This document shows positions 54,341 through 64,000 of a stretch of 64,000 nt of DNA, one piece after another. Every line of letters starts with the position of its first letter. Positions within the stretch are counted from its first letter, which is position 1. Under the pieces are notes generated by a model. It searched no databases and was not told the DNA's origin. It was given only the letters and a program-made list of their open reading frames with translations. The DNA comes from Microbacterium trichothecenolyticum (lineage in GTDB: Bacteria > Actinomycetota > Actinomycetes > Actinomycetales > Microbacteriaceae): the NCBI RefSeq assembly GCF_030818955.1, contig NZ_JAUTBF010000001.1, forward strand, positions 248,001-312,000, read 5' to 3'. The position numbers and the translations under genes are program-made.

Positions 54341-55687
54341 CTAGGCGCGACCGGCGGGTGCCTCGGCGTCCGTCGCCGGGGCCTTGCGTGAGATGGCCGA
54401 CGTTCCGTGCGGCACCACGTCGGGGGTCGCGCCGTCGGATCGGGCCGCGAGCGTGCCCTCCTCGAGGGTGAGGCGCAGGGCGGTTCCGGCGGGGGCGTGC
54501 GCGGCGTCGCGAAGGACCGACCCGTCGGGGAGCTGGGCGATCGCGTACCCACGGGCGAGGGTGGCGAGGGGCGAGAGCGCGCGCAGGCCGGCACCGAGCT
54601 CGCGCGTGCGGCGGCTCTCGCTCTCGAGCCGGCGGTCGACGATGTCGCGGCCGCGATGAGACAGCATCCACAGCTCTTGTGCGCGCGAGGTGAGCATCGT
54701 GTGCGGCGTGCGCAGCGAGGGGCGGGAGCGGATCTGCTCGAGCTGGGCGATGTCGTGCAGCACGCGCTGGGTCAGGCGCCCGGTCAGACGCGCGCGCAAT
54801 TGGGCGACCATCGCCCGCTGCTCGGCGACGTCGGGCACCACGCGCTTCGCGGCGTCGGTGGGCGTCGAGGCGCGCACGTCGGCGACCTCGTCGAGCAGGG
54901 GGCGGTCGTTCTCGTGTCCGATCGCGCTGACGATCGGGGTGGATGCCGCGGCCACGGCCCGCACGAGACGTTCGTCGCTGAAGCCGAGCAGCGTCTGCGG
55001 GTCGCCACCGCCGCGGGCGATGATGATGACGTCCACTTCGGGGTCGGCATCCAATACCCTCAGCGCCGCGAGGGTCTCGGGGACGCAGCGGTCGCCCTGA
55101 ACGGCGGCGTAGGTCGTGCGGAAGTTCACCCGCGGCCACCGCAGCTCGGCGTTGCGGTGCACATCTTTCTCGGCATCCGAGTTCTCGCCCGTGATGAGAC
55201 CGATGCAGTGCGGGAGGAACGGCAGCTTCTTCTTGCGGACCGGGTCGAACAGTCCCTCCGACCGCAGTTGCATGCGCAGGCGCTCGAGGCGTTCGAGCTG
55301 CTCGCCGAGGCCGACATGGCGCATCGCCGAGACGGCGAACGAGAAGTCGCCGGTGCGGGGGAAATAGTCGGCCTTGACGCACGCGACGACGTGGTCGCCG
55401 ACCTTGAGGTCTCTCGGCAGCCGGTTGAGGGTGCTCGACCAGATGCGAAAGGCCACGGTCGATTCGGTGCCCAGATCTTTCAGGCGACCGAACACGTTCC
55501 CTCCGCGTCGGTTGAACGAGGTGATCTCGCCCTCGACCCACACCGAGCCCCACCGCTCGATGAAGCCGCGGATGGTGTCGTTCAGCCGTGACACCGACGT
55601 CGGAGCGTCGGTGCGCGAATCGCGGGGGTGTACGGAGTCGGCGGGGGGCGCCTCACCGGTCACCGTCTCGGGCTGGAACGAAGTCAT
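54341..55687 (-). CDS. xseA: Exodeoxyribonuclease VII large subunit
   Basis: The 448-residue catalytic subunit. An N-terminal OB-fold ([41 protein letters not shown]) is followed by the catalytic domain ([66 protein letters not shown]), a long coiled-coil region and the C-terminal segment [18 protein letters not shown] 55687 follows GAGGGAG. It is divergent from ispH across 58 bases. Confidence 0.96.
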   Translation of the reverse strand: MTSFQPETVTGEAPPADSVHPRDSRTDAPTSVSRLNDTIRGFIERWGSVWVEGEITSFNRRGGNVFGRLKDLGTESTVAFRIWSSTLNRLPRDLKVGDHVVACVKADYFPRTGDFSFAVSAMRHVGLGEQLERLERLRMQLRSEGLFDPVRKKKLPFLPHCIGLITGENSDAEKDVHRNAELRWPRVNFRTTYAAVQGDRCVPETLAALRVLDADPEVDVIIIARGGGDPQTLLGFSDERLVRAVAAASTPIVSAIGHENDRPLLDEVADVRASTPTDAAKRVVPDVAEQRAMVAQLRARLTGRLTQRVLHDIAQLEQIRSRPSLRTPHTMLTSRAQELWMLSHRGRDIVDRRLESESRRTRELGAGLRALSPLATLARGYAIAQLPDGSVLRDAAHAPAGTALRLTLEEGTLAARSDGATPDVVPHGTSAISRKAPATDAEAPAGRA

Positions 55688-55745
55688 GGGCTCCCTCGGG
55701 GCTGGGTTCGGCCGGTGTCCAGGGGCGCCCCGGTAGAATCGAGGG

Positions 55746-56807
55746 GTGAGCTCACCTGTCGTGCACCTGCCCGTTCCCCGTATCCCGGGTCGACGCGGGC
55801 GGCTCCAGGATATCCCCGTGCAGGGCAAGAAGAAGGTGCTGCTGGCGGCACCCCGCGGCTACTGCGCCGGCGTCGACCGTGCCGTCATCGCCGTCGAGAA
55901 GGCCCTCGAGCGCTACGGCGCGCCGGTCTACGTGCGCAAGCAGATCGTGCACAACATCCACGTGGTGACCGAGCTCGAGAAGAAGGGGGCGATCTTCGTC
56001 GACGAGGTCGACGAGGTCCCCACCGGGGCCCACGTCGTCTTCAGCGCGCACGGCGTGTCGCCGGCGGTCGTGTCCGCGGCATCCGACCGGGGCCTGCAGG
56101 CGATCGACGCGACCTGCCCCCTCGTCACGAAGGTGCACCGCGAAGCCGTGCGTTTCGCGCGCGACGACTTCGAGATCCTGCTGATCGGCCACGAGGGTCA
56201 CGAAGAGGTCGAGGGCACCGCCGGCGAGGCGCCGGAGCACGTGACCGTCGTCAACTCACCCGATCACGCCGACACGATCGAGGTGCGCGACCCGTCGAAG
56301 GTCGTGTGGCTGTCGCAGACCACCCTCTCGGTCGACGAGACGATGGAGACGGTGCGGCGCCTGCGCGAACGCTTCCCCCAGTTGCAGGACCCGCCCTCCG
56401 ACGACATCTGCTACGCCACCCAGAACCGCCAGGTCGCGATCAAGAAGGTCGCCGTCGGCGCCGATCTCGTGATCGTCGTGGGCTCTGCCAACTCCTCCAA
56501 CAGCGTGCGCCTGGTCGAGGTGGCCCTCGAGCACGGCGCGAAGGCCGCGTACCGCGTCGACTACGTCGACGAGGTGCAGCAGGAGTGGCTCGAGGGCGTC
56601 GAGACGGTCGGCGTCACCAGTGGTGCCTCGGTGCCGGAGGTGCTCGTCAGCGAGGTGCTCGAAGAGCTGGCCGGTGCCGGCTACCGCGACGTCGAAGAGG
56701 TGCGCACCGCCGAGGAAGATCTGATCTTCTCGCTTCCGAAGGAGCTGCGTCAGGATGCCAGCGGCAAGCGCGACAGCCGCGCTCTCGGCGGGCGGGGCCG
56801 CGCATGA
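55746..56807 (+). CDS. ispH: 4-hydroxy-3-methylbut-2-enyl diphosphate reductase
   Basis: Last enzyme of the MEP isoprenoid pathway, reducing HMBPP to IPP and DMAPP with a 4Fe-4S cluster. The 353-residue protein has the cluster cysteines Cys40 ([12 protein letters not shown]), Cys124 ([11 protein letters not shown]) and Cys222 ([11 protein letters not shown]), plus the catalytic Glu region [11 protein letters not shown] and [10 protein letters not shown]. Its product feeds UppS, also in this window. TAGAAT lies six bases before GTG 55746 (leaderless). The stop overlaps the next ATG. Confidence 0.97.
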   Translation: MSSPVVHLPVPRIPGRRGRLQDIPVQGKKKVLLAAPRGYCAGVDRAVIAVEKALERYGAPVYVRKQIVHNIHVVTELEKKGAIFVDEVDEVPTGAHVVFSAHGVSPAVVSAASDRGLQAIDATCPLVTKVHREAVRFARDDFEILLIGHEGHEEVEGTAGEAPEHVTVVNSPDHADTIEVRDPSKVVWLSQTTLSVDETMETVRRLRERFPQLQDPPSDDICYATQNRQVAIKKVAVGADLVIVVGSANSSNSVRLVEVALEHGAKAAYRVDYVDEVQQEWLEGVETVGVTSGASVPEVLVSEVLEELAGAGYRDVEEVRTAEEDLIFSLPKELRQDASGKRDSRALGGRGRA

Positions 56808-57409
56808 GCGACGCCGAGCAGCGTGCTGCGGCGCCGGCGAGCGACACGGGCGACGTCGATGAGCGTCCCCGTCCGCAGTTCGGTGAGTACGCCACGCCCG
56901 AGGAGCAGCGCGCCCGCATCCAGCGCCCCGCGGTGACCGAAGCGCTCGATGCCGGCGTCGCCCCGCAGCCCGAGCCTGTCGTTCCCGCCGCGGCACCGGT
57001 TTCGGCCCCGACTTCAGGGCCGGGCGGGCTCCGTGGGCCGCTGTGGGACCGAGTCCTCGCGGGCGGTCTACTGGCCTACGGGCTCGTGTCGACCGTGTCG
57101 ACCATCGTGCAGTTGCTCGACTTCCCCGCCTATGCGGAGTCTGCGGCGAAGGTGCTCGGCGTCGACGCGAGCTTCACCAACCTGTCGGCCGGGTACCTCT
57201 GGGGAGCCGCGGCCGCGTTCGTGTACGGCATCGGGTGGCTGCTCACCGCGGTGCTCACGTGGCGGCGCCTGAAGCGCGGTCGTATCGCCTTCTGGATCCC
57301 TCTCGTCGGCTTCGTCGCCACGGTACTCGTGGCGGGCGCGTGCGTGACTGCCGCCCTGCTCGGCGATCAGCAGTTCATGAACGCGCTCGTCGGCAGCGTC
57401 CCGAACTGA
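56804..57409 (+). CDS. Hypothetical membrane protein, DUF6264-like
   Basis: A 201-residue protein. The first 75 residues are hydrophilic and Pro/Ala-rich with [17 protein letters not shown], a piece seen repeatedly beside ispH in Microbacteriaceae. Three or four hydrophobic segments follow: [41 protein letters not shown], and [23 protein letters not shown] overlaps the ispH stop by four bases. Function unknown; the family name is from memory of typical annotation and is less certain than the gene itself. Confidence 0.78.
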   Translation: MSDAEQRAAAPASDTGDVDERPRPQFGEYATPEEQRARIQRPAVTEALDAGVAPQPEPVVPAAAPVSAPTSGPGGLRGPLWDRVLAGGLLAYGLVSTVSTIVQLLDFPAYAESAAKVLGVDASFTNLSAGYLWGAAAAFVYGIGWLLTAVLTWRRLKRGRIAFWIPLVGFVATVLVAGACVTAALLGDQQFMNALVGSVPN

Positions 57410-57417
57410 ACCGCGAG

Positions 57418-57465
57418 CCGCGGCATCCCGTGTTCCCCGCAGACGAGGAAGAAGGGATGCCGCGG
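57418..57465 (+). promoter_or_regulatory. 12-bp inverted repeat covering the sigma gene ribosome site and start
   Basis: CCGCGGCATCCC (57418-57429) pairs exactly with GGGATGCCGCGG (57454-57465). The right arm includes most of AAGGGA (57452-57457), the likely ribosome site, and the first base of GTG 57465. In RNA this hairpin would hide the start of the ECF sigma gene. No known thermosensor class was matched. Confidence 0.6.
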
Positions 57466-57968
57466 TGAGAGACGATCACGCGCAGCTGACGGCGCTGTAC
57501 GACGCGCACGCCGTCCCCGTCTGGCGGTACGTGGTCAGTCTCACGGGCGATCACGCCGGTGCTGACGACGTCGTGCAGGAGACCCTGCTGCGCGCGTGGC
57601 GGACACCGCGGGTGATGAGCGATGAGCCCGCATCGCTGCGGTCGTGGATGTACACCGTGGCCCGCAACATCGTCATCGACGAGGCGCGCAGCGCCCGCCG
57701 GCGGCACGAGCTCCCGGTCGACGAGCTGCCCGAACGGGTGCGCGACGACGACACGGATGCCAAGTTCGACGCGCTCCTCGTGGAAGAAGCGCTCGCGACC
57801 CTCACTCCCGACCATCGCGCCGTCATCGTCAGCGCCTACTACGGGGGGCGCAGCGTCGCGCAGGCCGCCGAAGAGCTCGGCATCCCGGCCGGCACGGTGA
57901 AGTCGCGTCTGCACTACGCGGTGCGAGCACTGCGGCTCGCGCTGCAGGAGAGAGGGGTGACCCGATGA
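57465..57968 (+). CDS. ECF-type RNA polymerase sigma factor
   Basis: A 167-residue group IV sigma factor. Region 2 is LYDAHAVPVWRYVVSLTGDHAGADDVVQETLLRAW and region 4 is LPDHRAVIVSAYYGGRSVAQAAEELGIPAGTVKSRLHYAVRAL (starting TLTPDHR). The pattern resembles SigK/SigL-type sigma factors that are held by RskA-like anti-sigma proteins, which fits the next gene. GTG 57465 is set by AAGGGA. The stop overlaps the anti-sigma ATG, so the pair is made together. Confidence 0.94.
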   Translation: MRDDHAQLTALYDAHAVPVWRYVVSLTGDHAGADDVVQETLLRAWRTPRVMSDEPASLRSWMYTVARNIVIDEARSARRRHELPVDELPERVRDDDTDAKFDALLVEEALATLTPDHRAVIVSAYYGGRSVAQAAEELGIPAGTVKSRLHYAVRALRLALQERGVTR

Positions 57969-58666
57969 TCAGCGACCACGAACGGCTGTCGGTGTTGGAC
58001 GGCGCCTACGTCCTCGGGGCGCTGGGCGCTGCCGACCGGGCAGAGTTCGAAGCCCATCTCGCCGTCTGCGCGCAGTGCCGTGCCGCCGTCGGCGAGCTCG
58101 CGCCGACCGCGGGGTTGTTGTCGCGCCTGTCGGCCGATCGGGCGCGGGCGGTGGGCACAGCGACCGGACCGGTGCCGCTCGCCGCGCCGGATGCCTCGTT
58201 GCGGGAACGCGTCGTCCGGGCGGCGCAGCGTCGCCGCGCGCGGCGGGCGACGATCTGGACGTTGGCGGCCTCGATCGCTCTCGTCGCGGTCGCCGTGCCC
58301 AGCGTGATCGTCGCCACGAACGCCACGTCGTCGTCGGGGTCCGTCTACGCGCTCGACGACGTCGCCGGAGCCCCGCTCGAGGCCTCGGTCAAGCTCACGT
58401 CGGTGCCGTGGGGGACACGCATCGACCTCGTGTGCGAGTACACCGGGCAGGTGCTCGATGCGCCCCCGGGGGGCTGGCCATACGCGCTGGCCATCACGGA
58501 CGACTCCGGTTCGACGAGCGTGCTGTCGACCTGGCGCGCGGGCCCCGGCGCCACGACCGAACTCAGCGCGGGCACCGACCTCTCGGCATCCCGTATCGGC
58601 GCGGTCGAGATCCGCACGCTCGACGGTGATCGGGTCGTCATGCGGCGAGACTTCGCCGGGCCCTGA
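57965..58666 (+). CDS. Anti-sigma factor, RskA-like zinc-binding type
   Basis: A 233-residue membrane anti-sigma factor that should hold the preceding sigma until a signal triggers its proteolysis. The N-terminal anti-sigma domain carries the HxxxCxxC zinc motif (His31, Cys35, Cys38 in AHLAVCAQCR). A membrane span (IWTLAASIALVAVAVPSVIV) near residues 98-118 is followed by an outer RskA domain with PWGTRIDLVCEYTG and STWRAGPG. Presence of CxxC suggests redox sensing, an inference. ATGA overlap with the sigma gene. Confidence 0.92.
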   Translation: MISDHERLSVLDGAYVLGALGAADRAEFEAHLAVCAQCRAAVGELAPTAGLLSRLSADRARAVGTATGPVPLAAPDASLRERVVRAAQRRRARRATIWTLAASIALVAVAVPSVIVATNATSSSGSVYALDDVAGAPLEASVKLTSVPWGTRIDLVCEYTGQVLDAPPGGWPYALAITDDSGSTSVLSTWRAGPGATTELSAGTDLSASRIGAVEIRTLDGDRVVMRRDFAGP

Positions 58667-58754
58667 TCGCGCGGTGCCGCGCGCATCGCCGATGACTGAA
58701 CCCGCACGGCGAAGGGGTGAACGTCGGGCGGCGGGCACGCTCTAGCATCGTGTC

Positions 58755-59300
58755 ATGCCTCGTCTCGTCGCCGTCTGCGCCGTCCATTCTCTGCACCCCG
58801 ATGCCGGCAGCGTCGGCGTGACCGCGATCGACAAGCGCGCGATCGACGGGGCGGTGCGCGTCGCCACGCTCGGTGTCCGCTCCGATGTCCAGGCCAGCCG
58901 CAAGCACCATGGCGGTCCCGACAAGGCCGTCTATGCGTACGCGGCGGAGGACGCCGCGTTCTGGGAGGGCGAGCTCGGCCGCGAGCTGCATGCGGGATGG
59001 TTCGGTGAGAACCTGCGCGTGGAGGGTCTCGACGTCAACGGCGCCCGCATCGGCGAGGTGTGGCGCATCGGCGAGACCGTCGAGCTCGAGGTCACGATGC
59101 CCCGCACGCCCTGCGCGACCTTCGCCCGGTGGGTGGGCGGCTCGGCCGCACGTGGCTGGGTGAAGAGGTTCTCCGACGAGGGTCGGCTCGGCGCCTACCT
59201 GCGCGTGCGGCGGGCGGGTGATGTGCGTGCCGGGGATGCCATCGAGGTGGTGTCGTCGCCCGAGGGCGCGCCGACGGTGCTCGAGGTGTACCGCGGCTGA
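58755..59300 (+). CDS. MOSC domain protein (YiiM-like)
   Basis: A 181-residue single MOSC domain, the fold that ends molybdenum-cofactor sulfurases and YiiM-type N-hydroxylated base reductases. Features are IDKRAIDGAVRVATLGVRSD, HHGGPDKAVYAYAAED, WFGENLRVEGLDVN and the conserved Cys in MPRTPCATFARW. It probably binds molybdenum cofactor and transfers sulfur or reduces a hydroxylated compound. TAGCAT six bases before ATG 58755 indicates a leaderless start. It is monocistronic and convergent with fba. Confidence 0.9.
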   Translation: MPRLVAVCAVHSLHPDAGSVGVTAIDKRAIDGAVRVATLGVRSDVQASRKHHGGPDKAVYAYAAEDAAFWEGELGRELHAGWFGENLRVEGLDVNGARIGEVWRIGETVELEVTMPRTPCATFARWVGGSAARGWVKRFSDEGRLGAYLRVRRAGDVRAGDAIEVVSSPEGAPTVLEVYRG

Positions 59301-59345
59301 GACCGTGTCGTGTCCTGGAGCGCCGGGGCATGGCATCCGGAAACG

Positions 59346-59377
59346 ACGAACGCCCCGGCCGTGACCGGGGCGTTCGT
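59346..59377. terminator. Bidirectional terminator between the MOSC gene and fba
   Basis: ACGAACGCCCCGG pairs exactly with CCGGGGCGTTCGT around CCGTGA, in the gap between two convergent genes. Confidence 0.85.
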
Positions 59378-59391
59378 GCGTGCGGGCTCGA

Positions 59392-60420
<1,029 letters not shown>

Positions 60421-60453
60421 GGAGGTGCTCCTTGGTGTTGTCGGGACACCGTC

Positions 60454-60459
60454 AGCCTA
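60454..60459 (-). promoter_or_regulatory. -10 element TAGGCT of fba
   Basis: TAGGCT on the minus strand lies 33 bases upstream of the fba ATG, allowing a short leader that carries AAGGAG. A TTAAGAATG-containing AT-rich patch lies further up, between this and the glpX promoter. Confidence 0.5.
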
Positions 60460-60598
60460 GCGAAGGCGCCGGATCGTGACGGTGCCCTCCGTGCAGGAAC
60501 ATGGCACTTCTGTCGATTCGTTAAGAATGCCGATTCCTTCACGCCGCGATCGGTGAAATCCGGCGGTTGTCACCGCGAGGCTGGATACAGTGGGCCTC

Positions 60599-61588
60599 AT
60601 GGTGAGCCTGACTGCCGACATGAGCCCTTTGCACCCCGACCGCAACCTGGCTCTGGAGTTGGTGAGGGCGACAGAGGCGGCGGCCATCCGCGCCGTCCCC
60701 TTCATCGGACGCGGCGCGAAGGAGGCCGCCGACGGCGCCGCGGTCGACGCGATGCGGGCATTCTTCAGCACGGTCGCCTTCGACGGCACGATCGTGATCG
60801 GCGAGGGCGAGAAGGACAACGCCCCCATGCTTTACAACGGCGAGCGTGTGGGCAGCGGACGCGGCCCCCGCTGCGACGTGGCGGTCGATCCGATCGACGG
60901 CACCTCGCTGACCGCCGCCGGACGCCAGAACGCGCTGTCGGTGATCGCGGTCTCCGACCACGGATCGATGCTCGACGCGTCGAGCGTGTTCTACATGGAC
61001 AAACTCGTCACCGGCCCCGCGGGTGTCGGTGTCGTCGACATCCGCCTGCCCATCGGCGAGAACATCCGTCTGTTGGCGAAGGCGCTCGGCAAGCCCGTCG
61101 ACGAGATCGTCGTGTCGGTGCTGAACCGCCCCCGCCACGAGCAGCTCATCGCCGACATCCGCGAGGCGGGCGCCGGGACCCGCCTGATGAGCGACGGCGA
61201 TGTCGCCGGCGGCATCAACGCCGCCCGCCACAACGCGCGTACCGACATGTGCGTCGGTATCGGCGGCAGCCCCGAGGGCATTGTCACCGCGTGCGCGATC
61301 AAGGCGCTCGGCGGCCACATCCAGGGCGTACTGGCGCCTCGCACCGACGACGAGAAGCAGAAGGGCCTGGATGCCGGGCTGAAAGTCGACGGCGAGGTGT
61401 ACGAGGCCGATGACCTGGTGAAGGGCAAGAACACGATCTTCGTGGCCACGGGCGTGACCGACGGTCAGCTCGTGCAGGGCGTTCGCCGCGAGGGGGATTT
61501 CCTCTACACCGAGAGCGTCGTGCTGCGCGGTGCGTCGGGCACGCTCCGCCGCATCTCGTCGGAGCACCTGACCTCGAAGTGGCTCTGA
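60599..61588 (+). CDS. glpX: Class II fructose-1,6-bisphosphatase
   Basis: Removes the 1-phosphate from fructose 1,6-bisphosphate in gluconeogenesis. The 329-residue protein has the Li-sensitive phosphatase motifs IVIGEGEKDNAPML and VAVDPIDGTSLTAAG, then DGDVAGGINAAR and CVGIGGSPEGIVTA. Actinobacteria use this class as their main FBPase. TACAGT lies seven bases before ATG 60599 (leaderless); the next codon is GTG, and either could start. It is divergent from fba across 178 bases. Confidence 0.96.
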   Translation: MVSLTADMSPLHPDRNLALELVRATEAAAIRAVPFIGRGAKEAADGAAVDAMRAFFSTVAFDGTIVIGEGEKDNAPMLYNGERVGSGRGPRCDVAVDPIDGTSLTAAGRQNALSVIAVSDHGSMLDASSVFYMDKLVTGPAGVGVVDIRLPIGENIRLLAKALGKPVDEIVVSVLNRPRHEQLIADIREAGAGTRLMSDGDVAGGINAARHNARTDMCVGIGGSPEGIVTACAIKALGGHIQGVLAPRTDDEKQKGLDAGLKVDGEVYEADDLVKGKNTIFVATGVTDGQLVQGVRREGDFLYTESVVLRGASGTLRRISSEHLTSKWL

Positions 61589-61877
61589 CGCGCTAGGCCT
61601 CGCCGGCGCCGCCCGTGCCGGCTTGTGTGGATGCACCCGGCGTTTCGGGCAACGGGTGCGGCGCGGCGCGGCCGCGTGGCCCCGGGGTCACGGTGCGCGC
61701 CCCAGGGGTCGCGGAACGCGCTCCGTGGCGCAGGAGCGCCGTGTCCGGCGAGACGCACACCTACAGCCGGGCGTGTCGTGACGCAAGCGTGACCGGTCGA
61801 AACGGGGCTGTCTGGCAAAATGATCAGCGGTGTCAACGGCGACCCTGTGTTCTTCCGAGACCCGAAGGGGATCGTAA
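61589..61877 (+). other. Intergenic stretch before a small membrane gene
   Basis: A 289-base GC-rich stretch. It has a weak hairpin GCACCCG/CGGGTGC (about 61632-61658), perhaps ending glpX, and CAAAAT (61816-61821), a possible -10 for the next gene. No ORF is supported. Confidence 0.4.
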
Positions 61878-62087
61878 ATGGCAGCTACGACCAATCAGAC
61901 CGCGCCCCAGACGGGAGCACATGCGGTGATTGCTGATGCCCTCGACCCGGCCCGACGCCCCGACGTCCTCCTGCGCGTGCGTCGCGCCGAGGGCCACGAG
62001 GTCAGCGCGTGGTGGATGGTCGGTGCCTTCGTCGGTGTCTCGGCGGCTGTGGTCAGCCTGCTCAGCTGGGTTCCCGGCGGCTCTTGA
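61878..62087 (+). CDS. Small membrane protein (69 aa)
   Basis: A 69-residue protein. The first 45 residues are hydrophilic (HAVIADALDPARRPDVLLRVRR) and the rest is one membrane helix (AWWMVGAFVGVSAAVVSLLSW) with a very short outer tail ending VPGGS. AAGGGG seven bases before ATG 61878 supports the start. It is convergent with rmuC, 15 bases away. I do not recognise it. Confidence 0.75.
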   Translation: MAATTNQTAPQTGAHAVIADALDPARRPDVLLRVRRAEGHEVSAWWMVGAFVGVSAAVVSLLSWVPGGS

Positions 62088-62102
62088 GCCGTCGCTCCCG
62101 CT

Positions 62103-63437
62103 TCACGGACTCCCTTCCTCGATCCCCGCGCGGACGCGTACCTCTCCCAGATCGGCGCTGACGGGGAGCTCTTCGATCCCTTCGACGGCGCTGTCGGGAG
62201 GTGTTGATCGTTCGAGGTCCGCGTCGAGGAACTCCGGCGCGGCCCACCGTCGGGGCGTCGCTTCCAATGCCGCCGGTGCGGACACGGCATCGAGCTTGGT
62301 CTCGTCGATCCCGGGGAACTTCCGCGCCGTGACGAGGACGCGCGATTCGAGCGAACCCGCGAACTTGTTGTAGCTGTCGACCGTGCGTTCGAGGGCGCGG
62401 CGCAGGTCACCAGCGTGGCCGGCCAGCACCCCAACGCGCTCGTAGAGCTCGGTGCCGAGGGCGAAAAGCGTCCGCGCTTCGTCGGAGACGTCTTGCTGGG
62501 TCCAGGTGAAGGCGACGGTCTTGAGCACCGCCCACAGGTTGACGGGCGAGGCGAGAGCGACACGACGGGTGAAGGCATGGTCGAGCAGCGTGGGGTCTTC
62601 GTCGAGCGCGGACGCCATCAACGACTCGCTGGGCAGGAAGCAGATGACGAACTCCGGGCTCGCGGACAGGCCGGCCCAGTACGTCTTCTTCGCCAGAGCG
62701 TCGACGTGCACCCTCACGGCCTTCGCGTGTCGTGCGAGCAGTGACGCGCGGCGGGCGCCCTCATCGCCGTGCGCCGTCACCGCGATCGCGCTGGCCTGCA
62801 GGTAGGCGTCGAGGGGCACCTTGGCATCCACCGCGAGCGCCTTGCCCCCGGGGAGGCGGACGACCATGTCGGGCCGACCCGCGCCGGCGTCGGTGGTGAT
62901 GGCTGATTGCAGGTCGAAGTCGACGTACCGCGTGAGACCCGCCGCCTCGACCACGCGGCGCAGCTGCGTCTCGCCCCAGACCCCGCGGGTGCTGCCGGAG
63001 CGCATGGCCGACGCCAGCGACTCGGTGGTGGCGCGCAGCGCCTCGTCGGCCTCGCGCGAAAGGCGCAGCTGCTCGCCGAGCGCCGAGTACTGTTCGACGC
63101 GGTCGCGCTCGAGGCCGTCGACCTTGCGCTGCATGGCGTCGAGCGTCTCGCGCACCGGGTCGAGCGCGCGCAGCACCGTCTGCTCCCGGCGCTCCCGCTC
63201 TTCGCGCGCGGCTTGGTCGGCTCGCGACTGGCCGACGAGCTCGCGGTAGAGGGTGACCTGGTGGTCGAGCTGTGCGCGCAGGGCCGCGCTGGTCGTCTCG
63301 GCGGCCGCCACCCGGGCTCCGATGTCGTTGCGCTCGACGGCGGCGCGCGCCGCCGCGCGCGACGAGCCGACGAACCAGCCGCCGGCGACGCCCAGCGCGA
63401 GGGCGAGCATCACGAGTACAAGAGCGATGGCATCCAT
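62103..63437 (-). CDS. rmuC: DNA recombination protein RmuC
   Basis: A 444-residue RmuC family protein, thought to limit rearrangements at inverted repeats, with a predicted nuclease-like fold. It has an N-terminal membrane anchor (AIALVLVMLALALGVAGGWFVG), a long coiled coil (residues about 35-145, Arg/Glu/Ala-rich), and the conserved domain: SGSTRGVWGETQLRRVVEAAGL, DMVVRLPGGKALAVDAKVPLDAY, YWAGLSASPEFVICFLPSE, and PVNLWAVLKTVAFTWTQ. ATG 63437 is taken over an in-frame ATG five codons upstream. Its presence is interesting given the many palindromes nearby, but no link is shown. Confidence 0.93.
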   Translation of the reverse strand: MDAIALVLVMLALALGVAGGWFVGSSRAAARAAVERNDIGARVAAAETTSAALRAQLDHQVTLYRELVGQSRADQAAREERERREQTVLRALDPVRETLDAMQRKVDGLERDRVEQYSALGEQLRLSREADEALRATTESLASAMRSGSTRGVWGETQLRRVVEAAGLTRYVDFDLQSAITTDAGAGRPDMVVRLPGGKALAVDAKVPLDAYLQASAIAVTAHGDEGARRASLLARHAKAVRVHVDALAKKTYWAGLSASPEFVICFLPSESLMASALDEDPTLLDHAFTRRVALASPVNLWAVLKTVAFTWTQQDVSDEARTLFALGTELYERVGVLAGHAGDLRRALERTVDSYNKFAGSLESRVLVTARKFPGIDETKLDAVSAPAALEATPRRWAAPEFLDADLERSTPPDSAVEGIEELPVSADLGEVRVRAGIEEGSP

Positions 63438-63491
63438 GGGGTCAGCATGCACCAGACCTCCGACATCGGCGGAACGCCGGGCCGCGCGGGG

Positions 63492-64000
63492 TCAGGCGAC
63501 GGCGCGCGCGGCGGGCTCGACGGCGATCTGCGACACCCGCACGCCCAGGTGAGCGGCCAGTGCGTGGACGTCGTCGGCTCCGGCGCGGCGGGCGCAGTCG
63601 ATCGTGATCTCCGCGCACGCGACCGCGTCGGCGAGGGCATCGTGGTGCGCGAACGGCGAACACCCCGCCTCGGCGGCGACGAGCGGCAGCCGGTACGAGT
63701 CGAGGGTGTACGTCTTGCGCGACATCTGCACGCTGCAGAGGTACCGGTAGGGCGGGCACTCGTCGCCCGTGGCGGCGCAGGCGCGGCGCAGCACCGACAT
63801 ATCGAAACCGGCGTTGTGGGCGACCAGGACGTCGGTGCCGGCGAACGCGGTGAGGCGGGAGAGTTGCGCGCTCCAGTCCGGCGCGTTCGCGACGTCGCCG
63901 GGCTGAATGCCGTGGATGCCGACGTTGATCGGCGCGAAGTGGTCGTGTCCGGTCGGCGGTTTGATGAGCCAGGCCGCCGTGGCGACGACCCGCCCGTCGC
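63492..64000 (-). CDS. DnaQ-like 3'-5' exonuclease (5' end outside window)
   Basis: About 169 residues of an exonuclease related to the DNA polymerase III epsilon proofreading domain. Visible: ATAAWLIKPPT, FAPINVGIHGIQPGDVANAPDW, VLVAHNAGFDMSVLRRAC (ExoII with Asp), CSVQMSRKTYTLDSYRLPLV and HHDALADAVACAEITI (ExoIII, His and Asp). The ExoI DxE motif must lie beyond the window edge. It could act alone in repair or be the polymerase subunit; the C-terminal tail LAAHLGVRVSQIAVEPA is not enough to tell. It is followed by rmuC 54 bases downstream on the same strand. Confidence 0.88.
   Translation of the reverse strand, partial: DGRVVATAAWLIKPPTGHDHFAPINVGIHGIQPGDVANAPDWSAQLSRLTAFAGTDVLVAHNAGFDMSVLRRACAATGDECPPYRYLCSVQMSRKTYTLDSYRLPLVAAEAGCSPFAHHDALADAVACAEITIDCARRAGADDVHALAAHLGVRVSQIAVEPAARAVA

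Overview
The window is about 64 kb of very GC-rich chromosome from an actinomycete, most likely Microbacterium or a close Microbacteriaceae relative. This rests on gene content and order (greA, DUF4307, a small membrane gene, hemolysin III and uppS close together; eno, ftsB and DUF501 in a row), many GTG starts, and many genes with a -10 hexamer only 6-7 bases before the start codon. I see no phage, plasmid, insertion sequence, CRISPR array or rRNA. It reads as core chromosome with one accessory-looking catabolic locus and several families of intergenic palindromes.

Layout. 1-3.1 kb: end of an oxidoreductase, a small unknown ORF, a Nudix hydrolase and a TcrXY/TrcRS-like two-component system. 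3.2-7.7 kb: gluconate use on the minus strand (gntP permease, gntK kinase, gnd) with a divergent FadR-type GntR regulator. 7.7-14.8 kb: a sugar-acid cluster holding a beta-hydroxyacid dehydrogenase, a D-2-hydroxyacid dehydrogenase, an IclR regulator, an MHS-type transporter, a gluconate-5-dehydrogenase-like SDR, a fumarylacetoacetase-fold hydrolase and an idonate-dehydrogenase-like ADH. 14.9-20.8 kb: small membrane protein, rplY, pth and mfd. 21-23 kb: two tandem TRIC/UPF0126 genes, then 0.7 kb of repeats. 23-28.2 kb: ppc, mazG and hisS. 28.4-33.7 kb: MmyB-type regulator with divergent MFS exporter, SGNH hydrolase, CtaG-like membrane protein and O-methyltransferase. 33.8-39.4 kb: eno, ftsB, DUF501, a mycosin-like protease and ndh. 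39.6-47.3 kb: an odd tRNA with UAA anticodon, lemA, YcaQ-like protein, AI-2E exporter, ilvA, greA, DUF4307, hemolysin III and uppS. 47.6-55.7 kb: PIN-PhoH ATPase, a second two-component system, fumC, beta-carbonic anhydrase, DUF4245, xseB and xseA. 55.7-64 kb: ispH, a DUF6264-like gene, an ECF sigma/anti-sigma pair, MOSC protein, divergent fba and glpX, a small membrane protein, rmuC and part of an exonuclease.

How the genes fit together. GntP imports gluconate, GntK phosphorylates it and Gnd oxidises 6-phosphogluconate. The neighbouring cluster could convert idonate or keto-gluconates toward gluconate, but its FAH-fold hydrolase does not fit that textbook route. Matching GTTCA/TGAAC palindromes lie in the 8.7 kb divergent region and over the transporter promoter, so one IclR regulon is likely. 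Ppc, Eno, Fba, GlpX and FumC cover central glycolysis, gluconeogenesis and TCA steps.

The strongest non-gene signals are widespread leaderless-type promoters (about 20 genes, one apparently starting at ACG), four classes of intergenic palindromic or tandem repeats, a class-I tRNA with a UAA anticodon, a hairpin that would cover the sigma gene ribosome site, and an over-used GGATGC/GCATCC word in both orientations.
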